A DNA stretch of 64,000 nucleotides from NCBI RefSeq assembly GCF_002029235.1, contig NZ_MZGV01000005.1:62001-126000 (forward strand), written 5' to 3'. Source of the DNA: Clostridium oryzae (lineage in GTDB: Bacteria > Bacillota > Clostridia > Clostridiales > Clostridiaceae). A program made the translations under genes and the position numbers. The notes under the pieces are model-generated. The model was not told the origin of the DNA and did not search any database. It saw nothing but the letters and a program-made list of their open reading frames with translations. Positions within the stretch are counted from its first letter, which is position 1, and every line of letters begins with the position of its first letter. This document shows, one piece after another, positions 56,704-64,000 of this stretch.

Positions 56704-56730
56704 AAATTACTTCTCCTTTACTTATCTAAG

Positions 56731-56749
56731 TGATATCATTTTGATATCA
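56731..56749. promoter_or_regulatory. Paired TGATATCA palindromes before the SPFH gene
   Basis: TGATATCA occurs at 56731-56738 and again at 56742-56749, giving an 11-base repeat of palindromes that starts 28 bases before the SPFH start. This is the form of a dimer-of-dimers operator. The regulator is unknown. Confidence 0.5.
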
Positions 56750-56802
56750 TCAGCATACCATTGGAGGAATATAATGTCAAGAGAAATTATCTACTTTATA
56801 AA

Positions 56803-56834
56803 AATAACAGATTCCTTAATTGAAATCTGTTATT
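56803..56834 (-). terminator. Terminator of the BcrAB-like operon
   Basis: AATAACAGATT (56803-56813) pairs perfectly with 56824-56834. On the minus strand it lies after the kinase gene stop and is followed by TTTTTA. Confidence 0.78.
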
Positions 56835-56891
56835 ATATGAATTTATAATATTTTTCTAGCGTTAAAAGTCGCACTCAAATGGCAATGGATT

Positions 56892-57803
56892 CTATTTTAT
56901 AGCAATCTTCCATACGCATTTAAAAGTCAACCTGTCTCCAATTAGTTCTGCTGAAATTTCTCCTCCCATTTTGTCCATAAGACTCTTAGCAATTGATAAC
57001 CCTAAGCCTGTATTGCTATTCTTATTTGTTCTTGACTCATCTACTGTGTAAAATTTATTAAATAGCAGCTCAACTTCACTGCTATTTAAAGATTTCACCA
57101 GATTAGTGATACAAATATTAGCCTTGTTATCCTCTTTTTTTAATTCGATACTAACACCGCCCTCAGAATGTTTAACCACATTCACCAATAAATTCTCAAT
57201 AACTCTTCTAACTGCAGAAACATTCCCAATAACTGAAATTTTATTCTCCGGTAAAGTAATCTCAGGAACAATGTTTGCAGCATTAAAACTCTCATAAAAT
57301 GATGTTATAACATCACATAAAACATTGTTTAAATTAACGTAGCCAAGCTCCAATTCATATTCTGGTGATTCAATAACAGATAATTGAAAAAATTCATTCA
57401 ATAATCCTTGCAGAACTTTTGCCCTTTTCTCAACAATATCTAAATATTCATCTTGTTTTTCTACTGAAACTTTCTTTGATTTAAGCATCTGTACATAACC
57501 GATTATCGAGGTAAGCGGAGTTCTTAGATCGTGTGATATATTAGCAATAGCTTTTTTAAGTTCATCTTCAGCTTTTCTTTGCTTTACTTGAGCCTGACGA
57601 CTAATTTCTATGTGCTTATTTATGGTACATGCCAATTCCTCAATATCTCTACTAGAGAGTGATATATCTATCTTCTTAGCAGTTCTAAAATTGTTATAAT
57701 CCTCCAATTGGTATTTAATATTCTTTATACTCTTTTTAATAAAAAGCAATCTCAGAAATATAATAATACCAATAATTATTGAAAATACTAAAGCATAGAC
57801 CAT
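56892..57803 (-). CDS. Small sensor histidine kinase (BceS/BcrS-like)
   Basis: A 303-residue kinase with one clear membrane span (residues 4-22), a short linker, His91 in ISHDLRTPLTSIIGY, and a complete ATPase domain (NLLVNVVKHSEG, NTGLGLSIAKSLM). With almost no extracellular part, it probably detects stress through the adjoining transporter or membrane. It is the last gene of a regulator-ATPase-permease-kinase run on one strand. Confidence 0.92.
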   Translation of the reverse strand: MVYALVFSIIIGIIIFLRLLFIKKSIKNIKYQLEDYNNFRTAKKIDISLSSRDIEELACTINKHIEISRQAQVKQRKAEDELKKAIANISHDLRTPLTSIIGYVQMLKSKKVSVEKQDEYLDIVEKRAKVLQGLLNEFFQLSVIESPEYELELGYVNLNNVLCDVITSFYESFNAANIVPEITLPENKISVIGNVSAVRRVIENLLVNVVKHSEGGVSIELKKEDNKANICITNLVKSLNSSEVELLFNKFYTVDESRTNKNSNTGLGLSIAKSLMDKMGGEISAELIGDRLTFKCVWKIAIK

Positions 57804-57887
57804 CTTATCACTCCCAATGTAGATTACCGAAACCTAGCATAATTTTTAAATTTATATTTCAAGGGTCCTATCCATCATCAACCCCAA

Positions 57888-58697
57888 CTATTTTATATCT
57901 TGTCTATCAAATGACAATATACCTAGTAAAGTTGTAATTAAAATAGTAATGCAGCAAGTAATTAAAATATGGCCAATGGCAGCTGTATCTGGATGTATCG
58001 TGCAGATATCCATAAGTATGTATGTTGGAGTATACTCAGGATATTGCTCAATATAATTGCACAATGGATGCATAAAGATAAAGGAAGAAAATAGTATCAC
58101 TGTCCCTACCCCTATAATTAACGCTTTACTTTTTATTAATGTAGCAAAGAACATATAAATACTAGCCATTTCAATTAGTATTAAACATACAATAATCGTA
58201 AAGCCAATCATTTCAACTATGCTATCCATTGAAAAAGTCAGTACTTGTCCAGTACTAAGTGCTCCAACTATTGCTGTTCCAAATAATAACATGGCATTCA
58301 TTATTAATATTGCAACAGCCATTACCAATAGTTTAGACAAATATATATGTATCCTTTTATGTCCATGTGCTACAATATTTTTTATTGTACCATTGGAATA
58401 CTCATCAATAATAAATGCTCCAACTAAAAACATAACTAGGATTTCCATGATATTGCTGAATCCAGCTGCTGAATAGAAAAATTCTAGTGCTTTAGGATGT
58501 AATCTATCTTTAAAAGAGTTAATCACAAAACCATAATCTCTTCCGCCAAACGAATCATACATTATATACCAAACGTTCTTTAGTTGATAATAGATGAGCA
58601 TACTGAGAAATATCAGCACACCAGTAACAATTAATAGATTTCTGAAAATCTTACTATGTTTTAACTTATACATTTCAAACTTTATAAGGTTGTACAT
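57888..58697 (-). CDS. ABC-2 permease (BcrB-like)
   Basis: A 269-residue protein with six predicted spans. It begins MYNLIKFEMYKLKHSKIFRNLL, and FIIDEYSNGTIKNIVAHGHKRIHIYLSK is the cytoplasmic loop typical of BcrB-type permeases. The start overlaps the ATPase gene by 16 bases, which implies coupled translation. Together they form an exporter, probably against bacitracin or other peptide antibiotics. Confidence 0.88.
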   Translation of the reverse strand: MYNLIKFEMYKLKHSKIFRNLLIVTGVLIFLSMLIYYQLKNVWYIMYDSFGGRDYGFVINSFKDRLHPKALEFFYSAAGFSNIMEILVMFLVGAFIIDEYSNGTIKNIVAHGHKRIHIYLSKLLVMAVAILIMNAMLLFGTAIVGALSTGQVLTFSMDSIVEMIGFTIIVCLILIEMASIYMFFATLIKSKALIIGVGTVILFSSFIFMHPLCNYIEQYPEYTPTYILMDICTIHPDTAAIGHILITCCITILITTLLGILSFDRQDIK

Positions 58698-59617
58698 TGT
58701 TTATCCGCACCCCCTATAAGATTTATAAAATATTCTTCAAGATTGTCTCCCTTAGCCATAATCTGCTCAATTATTATACCTGCCTTGGCTAAGGTCGAGG
58801 ATACTAGCTTAGAATTGTCTACGTGCTCATAAAGTTTAATGGTCTCATCAGGCATAACTTTAAAATCGCTTACGTTAAGTTCATTCTCTAGAACAAACAC
58901 CGCTTTATTGACATCATCAACTTTTATGTTCAAACATTTTTTGCACTTCTCATCCAATTCCTTTGAAGTAAGTTCCTCAAGCATCTTTCCTTTATGAATA
59001 ATTCCATAACATGTAGCTAATTGATACAGCTCACCTAAAATATGACTTGAAATAAGTATCGTCATATTCTTCTCTTTTGCTAACTTTTTCAAAAGATTTC
59101 TTATCTCAATAATTCCCATTGGGTCTAATCCATTAATAGGCTCATCTAGGATCAAAAATTCTGGATCTCCCAAAAGTGCTATAGCGATTCCAAGCTTTTG
59201 CTTCATTCCAAGAGAAAAATCCTTTAGCTTTTTTCGTTTTGTATCACTGAGTTCCAAAAGCTCTAGAATTTCATCAATACATCCTTTTCCTGGAATACCT
59301 TTCTGCAACCTGCAAGCTTCAAGGTTCTGATAAGCAGTCATGTCTGGATAAAAAGTTGGTCTTTCTATTAATGCACCTATTCTTTTTCTAGCATTACTTA
59401 ATCCCTTTTCTGTATCTTCGCCAAATAATTCTATAGTACCGCTGGAAGGGGCTGCAAGTCCAGTTATCAAACGTACCGTAGTAGATTTACCTGCTCCATT
59501 TTCTCCAATAAAGCCATAGATTTCACCTTTTCTTACAGACAAATTGATATTGTCAACAACTGCATTTCCCTTATATTTTTTGCTCAAATCTTTAATCTTT
59601 AATATGTACTCACTCAT
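58682..59617 (-). CDS. ABC ATPase (BcrA-like)
   Basis: A 311-residue ATPase with Walker A GENGAGKST, signature FSLGMKQK, Walker B FLILDEPINGLD and SSHILGEL. The Q-loop position holds Glu (GALIERPTFY), as in BcrA and the LanF proteins. A C-terminal extension of about 90 residues is usual for BcrA. AGGAGATA precedes the ATG. A tandem regulator site and promoter lie in the 90-base gap after the response regulator gene, so this gene can be induced separately. Confidence 0.92.
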   Translation of the reverse strand: MSEYILKIKDLSKKYKGNAVVDNINLSVRKGEIYGFIGENGAGKSTTVRLITGLAAPSSGTIELFGEDTEKGLSNARKRIGALIERPTFYPDMTAYQNLEACRLQKGIPGKGCIDEILELLELSDTKRKKLKDFSLGMKQKLGIAIALLGDPEFLILDEPINGLDPMGIIEIRNLLKKLAKEKNMTILISSHILGELYQLATCYGIIHKGKMLEELTSKELDEKCKKCLNIKVDDVNKAVFVLENELNVSDFKVMPDETIKLYEHVDNSKLVSSTLAKAGIIIEQIMAKGDNLEEYFINLIGGADKQCTTL

Positions 59618-59676
59618 AATATATCTCCTTTCTGTATGATCATATTGTAAAATCCAAACTGTAAATAACCATAAAG

Positions 59677-59698
59677 AAAGTCTTAAGAAACTCTTAAG
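59677..59698 (-). promoter_or_regulatory. Tandem response-regulator box before the BcrA-like gene
   Basis: On the minus strand the 11-mers CTTAAGAGTTT and CTTAAGACTTT follow each other directly (10 of 11 identical), one helical turn apart. A possible TTTACA...TATGAT promoter lies just downstream. This is the usual geometry for an OmpR-family activator dimer, most likely the regulator encoded at 59708-60394. Confidence 0.7.
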
Positions 59699-59707
59699 CT
59701 TAATTTG

Positions 59708-60394
59708 TCAAATATCAAATTTGTATCCAATTCCCCACACCGTCTGAATATAATCGTTGCTTGTCCCTGCTTTAATAAGTTTATTTCTTAAATTGCTTAT
59801 ATGAACAGTTATAGTATTATCATCACATAAATACTCAATTCCCCATACGCTTTCAAATACATTCGCTTTCGAAAAAACTTTTTTAGGATGAGACATTAAT
59901 AGCACTAAAATATCGAATTCTCTATTTGTCAAAACGACCTTAGTGTCTTTAACAAACGTCTCTCTGGTATCTTTATTTATATAAATTTCATTATGCCGTA
60001 TTATATTTTCCACTGGCGCTAAAGAAAATTCTTTATACCTTCTCAATTGTGAATCCACCCTAGCTGATACCTCTTCTATGTCAAATGGTTTAGCTATGAA
60101 ATCGTCTGCCCCATTTCTCAATGCATTTATCTTTACATTCTGTTCTTCTTTAGCCGATATGATTAAAATGGGCATTTTTTTCGTCGTCCTTATCTTTTTT
60201 AAAAGCTCTTCTCCCGCCATTCCAGGAAGCATTAAATCCAATAGAACAATATCCCACTCCATTTGTTCCAAATAGATTAATGCCTCCGTTCCAGAGTAGG
60301 CAGATTTTGTTTCATACCCATTTTCCTTTAACATATCACATAAAAGTCTGTTTATATCTTCATCATCTTCTACTACCAAAATATTAATTGGCAC
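59708..60394 (-). CDS. OmpR-family response regulator (BceR/BcrR-like)
   Basis: A 228-residue regulator. The receiver domain has the acceptor Asp in IVLLDLMLPGMAG (residue 53 from the chosen start), and a winged helix ends in TVWGIGYKFDI. The frame opens with a GTG that overlaps the AGGAGG site itself. A second GTG three codons on (60394) has proper eight-base spacing and is preferred. It heads the locus that contains the BcrAB-like exporter and the kinase. Confidence 0.93.
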   Translation of the reverse strand: MPINILVVEDDEDINRLLCDMLKENGYETKSAYSGTEALIYLEQMEWDIVLLDLMLPGMAGEELLKKIRTTKKMPILIISAKEEQNVKINALRNGADDFIAKPFDIEEVSARVDSQLRRYKEFSLAPVENIIRHNEIYINKDTRETFVKDTKVVLTNREFDILVLLMSHPKKVFSKANVFESVWGIEYLCDDNTITVHISNLRNKLIKAGTSNDYIQTVWGIGYKFDI

Positions 60395-60650
60395 CTGTTT
60401 CACCTCCTATATAACTTGATTATACACTACCATAGGTTATTGAGTCTAATAGCTAAATATTTATATATTTTACAAATTTTATATGCATCTATATAAATAT
60501 ATTTACTATTTGATCACCGTAAAGAACCTTGTAGGTATCTGAAAGTCAGCTCCTCTCTATAAGTTTTAAGCCATTACATTTTTTGTTATAATAAAGTATA
60601 ATAATTAAAGTTACTAAAGGTTAATCGATAGAACATATTAGATATATGTT

Positions 60651-61172
60651 ATGAAACTCCTTGGTGTAAAAAATCTCATTTTGACAAACGCATGCGGCGG
60701 AATTAACAAAAGCTTCAAACCTGGAGATTTAATGATACTTACAGATTTCATCAATAGTGTTTCTGTAAATCCACTTATAGGTGCTAATGATGATAGATTT
60801 GGAACTAGATTTTCTGATATGTCAGAACCATATAGTAAGGAGCTAATTAAAAAAGCTAGGTATGTTGCTGAAAATTTAAAAATTCCATATCAGCAGGGTA
60901 TATATACTTTTTTTCAAGGACCGTATTATGAAACAGCAGCAGAAATATCAGCATTCAGCAGGATGGATTCCGATACGGTTGGAATGTCAACTGTACCAGA
61001 GACTATTGCTGCAAACTACTTAGGAATGAACGTTTTGGGAATTGCTTGTATAACAAATATGGCAACTGGAATTGCAAAAGAAAAGCATTCACATGAAGAA
61101 GTTGTGAGGGTTGCTAATGAATCCAGTGAGAAGCTTTGCAAATGGTTAAAAGAACTATTGCTAAGTTGGTAG
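60651..61172 (+). pseudogene. Purine nucleoside phosphorylase, 5'-truncated
   Basis: The 173-residue frame matches the C-terminal two thirds of trimeric PNP: VKNLILTNACGGIN, FFQGPYYETAAEISAF, GMSTVPETIAANYLGM and CITNMATGIAKEKHSHEEV. About 95 N-terminal residues with the phosphate-binding Ser and His loops are missing, and an in-frame TAG sits four codons upstream. No ribosome site precedes the ATG. The fragment cannot form a complete active site, so it is called a pseudogene. It lies 13 bases before xpt, suggesting a former purine-salvage operon. Confidence 0.8.
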
Positions 61173-61185
61173 AAAGGACTAAAAA

Positions 61186-61755
61186 ATGGAAGTTTTAAAA
61201 AATAGAATTTTAAAAGACGGGGTTGTATTAGGAGATAATATTCTAAAGGTAGATAGCTTTATCAATCATCAAATGGATATAAAACTTCTAAATCAGATAG
61301 GTAAAGAATTCAAGGAAAGATTTAAAAATATTGAAATAACAAAAATACTTACTATAGAAGCTTCAGGAATAGGCATAGCTTGTATCGCTGCACAATATTT
61401 CGATGTTCCTGTAGTATTTGCAAAAAAACATGAAGGCATTAATATGGATAAGGATAACTATGAGTCTGAAGCCTTTTCATTTACAAAAAAGAAAAATTAT
61501 AAGATAAAAGTATCAAAAAAATACTTAAGTGCTGAAGACAAAGTTCTTATAATAGATGACTTTCTTGCAAATGGAAATGCATCTTTAGCACTTATAGATA
61601 TTTTAAATCAGGCAAAATCGGAGATAGCTGGGGTAGGAATTGTTATTGAAAAAGGATTTCAGCCTGGCAGAAAATTAGTTGAAGACAAAGGGGTAAAAGT
61701 AGAGTCCTTGGCTATATTAGAATCTATAAGCAATGGGAAAATTATATTCAAATGA
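61186..61755 (+). CDS. xpt: Xanthine phosphoribosyltransferase
   Basis: A 189-residue phosphoribosyltransferase that makes XMP from xanthine and PRPP. The PRPP-binding loop is [14 protein letters not shown], and [26 protein letters not shown] is characteristic of Xpt. Length is standard. AAAGGAC precedes the ATG. No purine riboswitch consensus was found upstream, although B. subtilis xpt has one. With the PNP gene in front truncated, expression may depend on whatever promoter survives near 60600. Confidence 0.94.
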   Translation: MEVLKNRILKDGVVLGDNILKVDSFINHQMDIKLLNQIGKEFKERFKNIEITKILTIEASGIGIACIAAQYFDVPVVFAKKHEGINMDKDNYESEAFSFTKKKNYKIKVSKKYLSAEDKVLIIDDFLANGNASLALIDILNQAKSEIAGVGIVIEKGFQPGRKLVEDKGVKVESLAILESISNGKIIFK

Positions 61756-61847
61756 TGCTATAATTTACTCATTGCGTTAATTCGGCTTTCCATAAACTTC
61801 AAATCAAAAATTTTAATAGTAAATCGCTAATTTTGAGGGGAGAAAAA

Positions 61848-62660
61848 ATGTTAAGGATTGGTGAATTTGCTGCATTATCTTCTATCAGCATTCATATGCT
61901 CCGCAATTACGATAAAATTGGATTGTTGATTCCTCAACATGTGGATGAAATGAATGGTTACCGTTATTATGATAAAGCGCAGCTATTACAAGTAAATCGA
62001 ATTATAGCATTAAAAGCAATGGGATTTGGACTTGATGAAATAAAAGAGATTCTAATTATGCCGCAATCTGAAATTGATGCTTTTTTACAAGCAAAGTTGC
62101 AGGATAAATATATGGAATTAGAAAAAACAAAAAACCAAATCAAACAAATCCAAATAGTGATGAATACAGATAAAAAATCGGAAGATTATGCCTTATCTAT
62201 TGTTCGAAAAATAATTGCACCAATGTGGGTGGCAAGTTTCAGAGGAAATATACATGCTTATCCAGAAGAAGGAGTTCTTTGGGGTCAATTAGATAAAGCG
62301 TGCAAAAGCAGTGGAATTAAGATTAACACAGAATCACCAGCTATGGCAATCTATCATGGTGTTGATGAAAATAATGGCATGATGGATGTGGAAGTTCAAT
62401 TTCCATTAGATAAGGAATATAAAACAAATGACAAACTGGCAATTTTCCAGCTCCCGGAGCGCGAAGTAGCAGCTGTAGTATTTAAAGGATGCTATTCTCA
62501 GATTGGCGGTATTAATGCAGTCATTGCAGAATGGCTAGAAAAGAATTATTTGGAAATAAACGGGCAATCATTTTCTATTTATCATAGTTCACCTGGAAAT
62601 TGTTCCGATGATAAGGCGTTTATAACTGAGCTTTGTTTCCCAGTAAAAGAAAAAAACTAA
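61848..62660 (+). CDS. MerR-family regulator with GyrI-like effector domain
   Basis: A 270-residue regulator. The N-terminal MerR winged helix (MLRIGEFAALSSISIHMLRNYDKIGLL and NGYRYYDKAQLLQVNRI) is followed by a short coiled coil (about 85-110) and a GyrI-like small-molecule-binding domain (about 120-270). This layout matches BltR/BmrR-type drug-responsive activators. The ATG at 61848 has GAGGGGAG in front; the frame opens five codons earlier. It precedes a BtrH-type gene and another GyrI-like gene, its probable targets. Confidence 0.9.
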   Translation: MLRIGEFAALSSISIHMLRNYDKIGLLIPQHVDEMNGYRYYDKAQLLQVNRIIALKAMGFGLDEIKEILIMPQSEIDAFLQAKLQDKYMELEKTKNQIKQIQIVMNTDKKSEDYALSIVRKIIAPMWVASFRGNIHAYPEEGVLWGQLDKACKSSGIKINTESPAMAIYHGVDENNGMMDVEVQFPLDKEYKTNDKLAIFQLPEREVAAVVFKGCYSQIGGINAVIAEWLEKNYLEINGQSFSIYHSSPGNCSDDKAFITELCFPVKEKN

Positions 62661-62745
62661 AAATAATATTGACTCTCGTACTATGGGAGGGTTTATCATT
62701 TTCATATAGCGAACAACAATTTATCTATATGGAAAGGATTTTTTT

Positions 62746-63816
62746 ATGAGTAGAAAATTATTAGACATTAAACATCATTTATCCAGCGGGTGCTGTATGT
62801 GGAGCGGCATTGAAGATGTATATGCTACAAGGACGGGTCAGACACTTCCAGAAGCATTTCTGTTTGCTTTGAGCAGTTTTGGTGAATCAGTATTCCTGAA
62901 ATTTAAAGATGAAACCAGGCCATTTATGTTTAGCGTTGCAGACGGCCGTACAAGAAAAACCTACGATAAAATTAAGAATATAATTGGCCTAAACTATCAA
63001 ATTTCTGAAGGAAGAACACTCTCATATGCCTTAACATCAATCAAAAGAGAAATTGATAATGGTAATCCAGTCATATTAGGTCCACTTGATATGTTTTATC
63101 TTCCATATCTTAAGATGTATCATAAAAATCATATTCCGATGCACTACATATTGATGGTTGGTTATGATGATAAAAAAGACTGCGTATTAATCTATGATTG
63201 TGATAGAGAAGATTTACAAGAATTACCGAAGGCAGAACTGGTACAGGCGTGGCAGATTGAAAAGAATGCAGTTGGAGATAAAAATGGCTTTATTCGATTC
63301 AGCCTTTCTGAGAAAACGATCAATAAATATGAATTAGCCGATATCTGCCTCCGCAATAAAGCTATGAGACAGTTATCTGAAAAGCTTACCTTTGCTGGAA
63401 TCAACGCTTACAATAAAATTGCAATAGAGTTTCCTTATTGGAAAGATAACTTTTCAGAAGAAGAATATAGAAATGCACTTGCATCTTTAACAGAATTTTT
63501 AGGCATGGTTCCTAAATTACCAAATGAGATATTAGGAATCAAAGAAAAAGAAGATATTTGTTTTGATGGTAATTATAATAGATTAGGTAACATATTATTG
63601 CAGCTTGGTGAAGAGTATCAACGTGATGACTGGACACATGCCGGCAATTTATTTTGTCAATGTGGTTGCTTAATAGAAGACATCACAAATCGTATCATCC
63701 GGTTCTATTGTCAGAATGAAAATTGCCTATCAGAAATTCCAAGTATATTTATTAAGGTTGGAAAATATGCCGAACGAGCTTATCAAATAATTGCAGATTA
63801 TAAAGGAGGAAATTAA
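62746..63816 (+). CDS. BtrH N-terminal domain / DUF4872 protein
   Basis: A 356-residue protein. The N-terminal part (residues 5-130) resembles BtrH, a papain-fold acyltransferase domain: HHLSSGCCMWSGIEDVY carries a Cys pair that may supply the nucleophile, and HYILMVGYDDKKDCVLIYD carries the His. The C-terminal half matches the DUF4872 type. BtrH itself transfers an acyl group in butirosin synthesis; here no antibiotic pathway is nearby. AGGATTTTTTT is a fair ribosome site. It ends one base before the next gene. Confidence 0.78.
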   Translation: MSRKLLDIKHHLSSGCCMWSGIEDVYATRTGQTLPEAFLFALSSFGESVFLKFKDETRPFMFSVADGRTRKTYDKIKNIIGLNYQISEGRTLSYALTSIKREIDNGNPVILGPLDMFYLPYLKMYHKNHIPMHYILMVGYDDKKDCVLIYDCDREDLQELPKAELVQAWQIEKNAVGDKNGFIRFSLSEKTINKYELADICLRNKAMRQLSEKLTFAGINAYNKIAIEFPYWKDNFSEEEYRNALASLTEFLGMVPKLPNEILGIKEKEDICFDGNYNRLGNILLQLGEEYQRDDWTHAGNLFCQCGCLIEDITNRIIRFYCQNENCLSEIPSIFIKVGKYAERAYQIIADYKGGN

Positions 63817-63817
63817 A

Positions 63818-64000
63818 ATGCCATTTGATTATAAAAAAGAGTACAAAGAATTCTATCTTCCTAAAAATAAACCACAAATAATTGATATTCCCGCAATGAA
63901 TTATATTGCAGTACGTGGTAAAGGTAATCCTAATGAAGAGGACGGTGCGTATAAACAGGCAATAGGTATCCTTTATGCTATCGCATATACAATTAAAATG
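63818..64000 (+). CDS. GyrI-like small-molecule-binding protein (partial, cut by window end)
   Basis: The first 61 codons are present. AAAGGAGGA lies ideally before the ATG. The opening MPFDYKKEYKEFYLPKNKP and IDIPAMNYIAVRGKGNPNEEDG match stand-alone GyrI-like (YdfB/SbmC-type) proteins, which bind or hydrolyse small drugs. It starts one base after the BtrH-type gene, so both belong to the MerR-controlled run. Confidence 0.82.
   Translation, partial: MPFDYKKEYKEFYLPKNKPQIIDIPAMNYIAVRGKGNPNEEDGAYKQAIGILYAIAYTIKM

Noticed and set aside
56774-56848. 24-codon plus-strand frame with a GGAGGA site before the SPFH gene
   Set aside because: The ribosome-site-like run is suggestive, but the frame covers the terminator of the opposite operon and shows no family pattern. 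It is too short to support.
60420-60650. Expected purine riboswitch before the PNP/xpt genes
   Set aside because: The conserved core segments of the purine aptamer were not found on either strand.

Overview
The window is low-GC, densely coded DNA from a Clostridium-like member of the Bacillota. The order gatB-gatA-gatC, ligA, pcrA and a yerC-like TrpR-family gene is typical of solventogenic and related clostridia. The mapA/pgmB, lplABC-type, feo, BlaI/M56 and BcrAB-type modules fit the same group. Many genes carry strong AGGAGG-like ribosome sites, and several starts were moved inward to match them. The species cannot be named from sequence alone.

Region by region. 1-7000 is housekeeping on the minus strand: the tRNA amidotransferase, DNA ligase and PcrA helicase. 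7100-7680 has no protein gene. It holds a compact candidate small RNA with a perfectly spaced promoter and a terminator, followed by a MITE-like inverted-repeat element. 7.7-15.1 kb has an RsuA-type pseudouridine synthase, a seven-repeat Y_Y_Y-type protein, an intracellular type I pullulanase with an unusual palindromic leader, a YaiI-family protein and phosphoglucose isomerase. 15.2-21.3 kb is mixed: an orphan protein, a methyltransferase, a hydrolase, a YdjI/YdjG-like pair and a YitT-family membrane protein.

21.4-38.9 kb is a malto-oligosaccharide island. A CUT1-type importer (LplB, LplC-like permeases and a lipoprotein) feeds oligo-1,6-glucosidase, alpha-amylase-family and alpha-glucosidase enzymes. 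A YesM/YesN two-component pair, a neopullulanase-type enzyme, maltose phosphorylase and beta-phosphoglucomutase follow. Together with the pullulanase and Pgi they would take branched dextrins to glucose, glucose 1-phosphate and glucose 6-phosphate. No importer ATPase is present, so a shared one must be encoded elsewhere.

39.2-41.2 kb carries cheX and cheB behind a c-di-GMP-I riboswitch with its own terminator and a possible antiterminator; only the tail of cheR remains between them. 41.4-45.6 kb is an iron-uptake locus (two feoA, feoB, an easily missed 45-residue Cys-rich membrane protein, a DUF134 protein and a divergent DtxR-family regulator). 47.5-60.4 kb is rich in peptide-stress modules: a LanFEG/Cpr-like ABC exporter with its two-component system, a BlaI-led locus scarred by deletion, an SPFH protein with a small coiled-coil partner, and a BcrAB-like exporter with its own two-component system. 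60.6-64 kb has a 5'-truncated purine nucleoside phosphorylase, xpt, and a MerR/BtrH/GyrI-like run cut by the window edge.

The most unusual non-coding features are the candidate small RNA at 7105-7189 and a dispersed hairpin element present four times in one orientation, whose stem shows a compensatory base-pair change. No tRNA, rRNA, CRISPR array or intact insertion sequence was seen.
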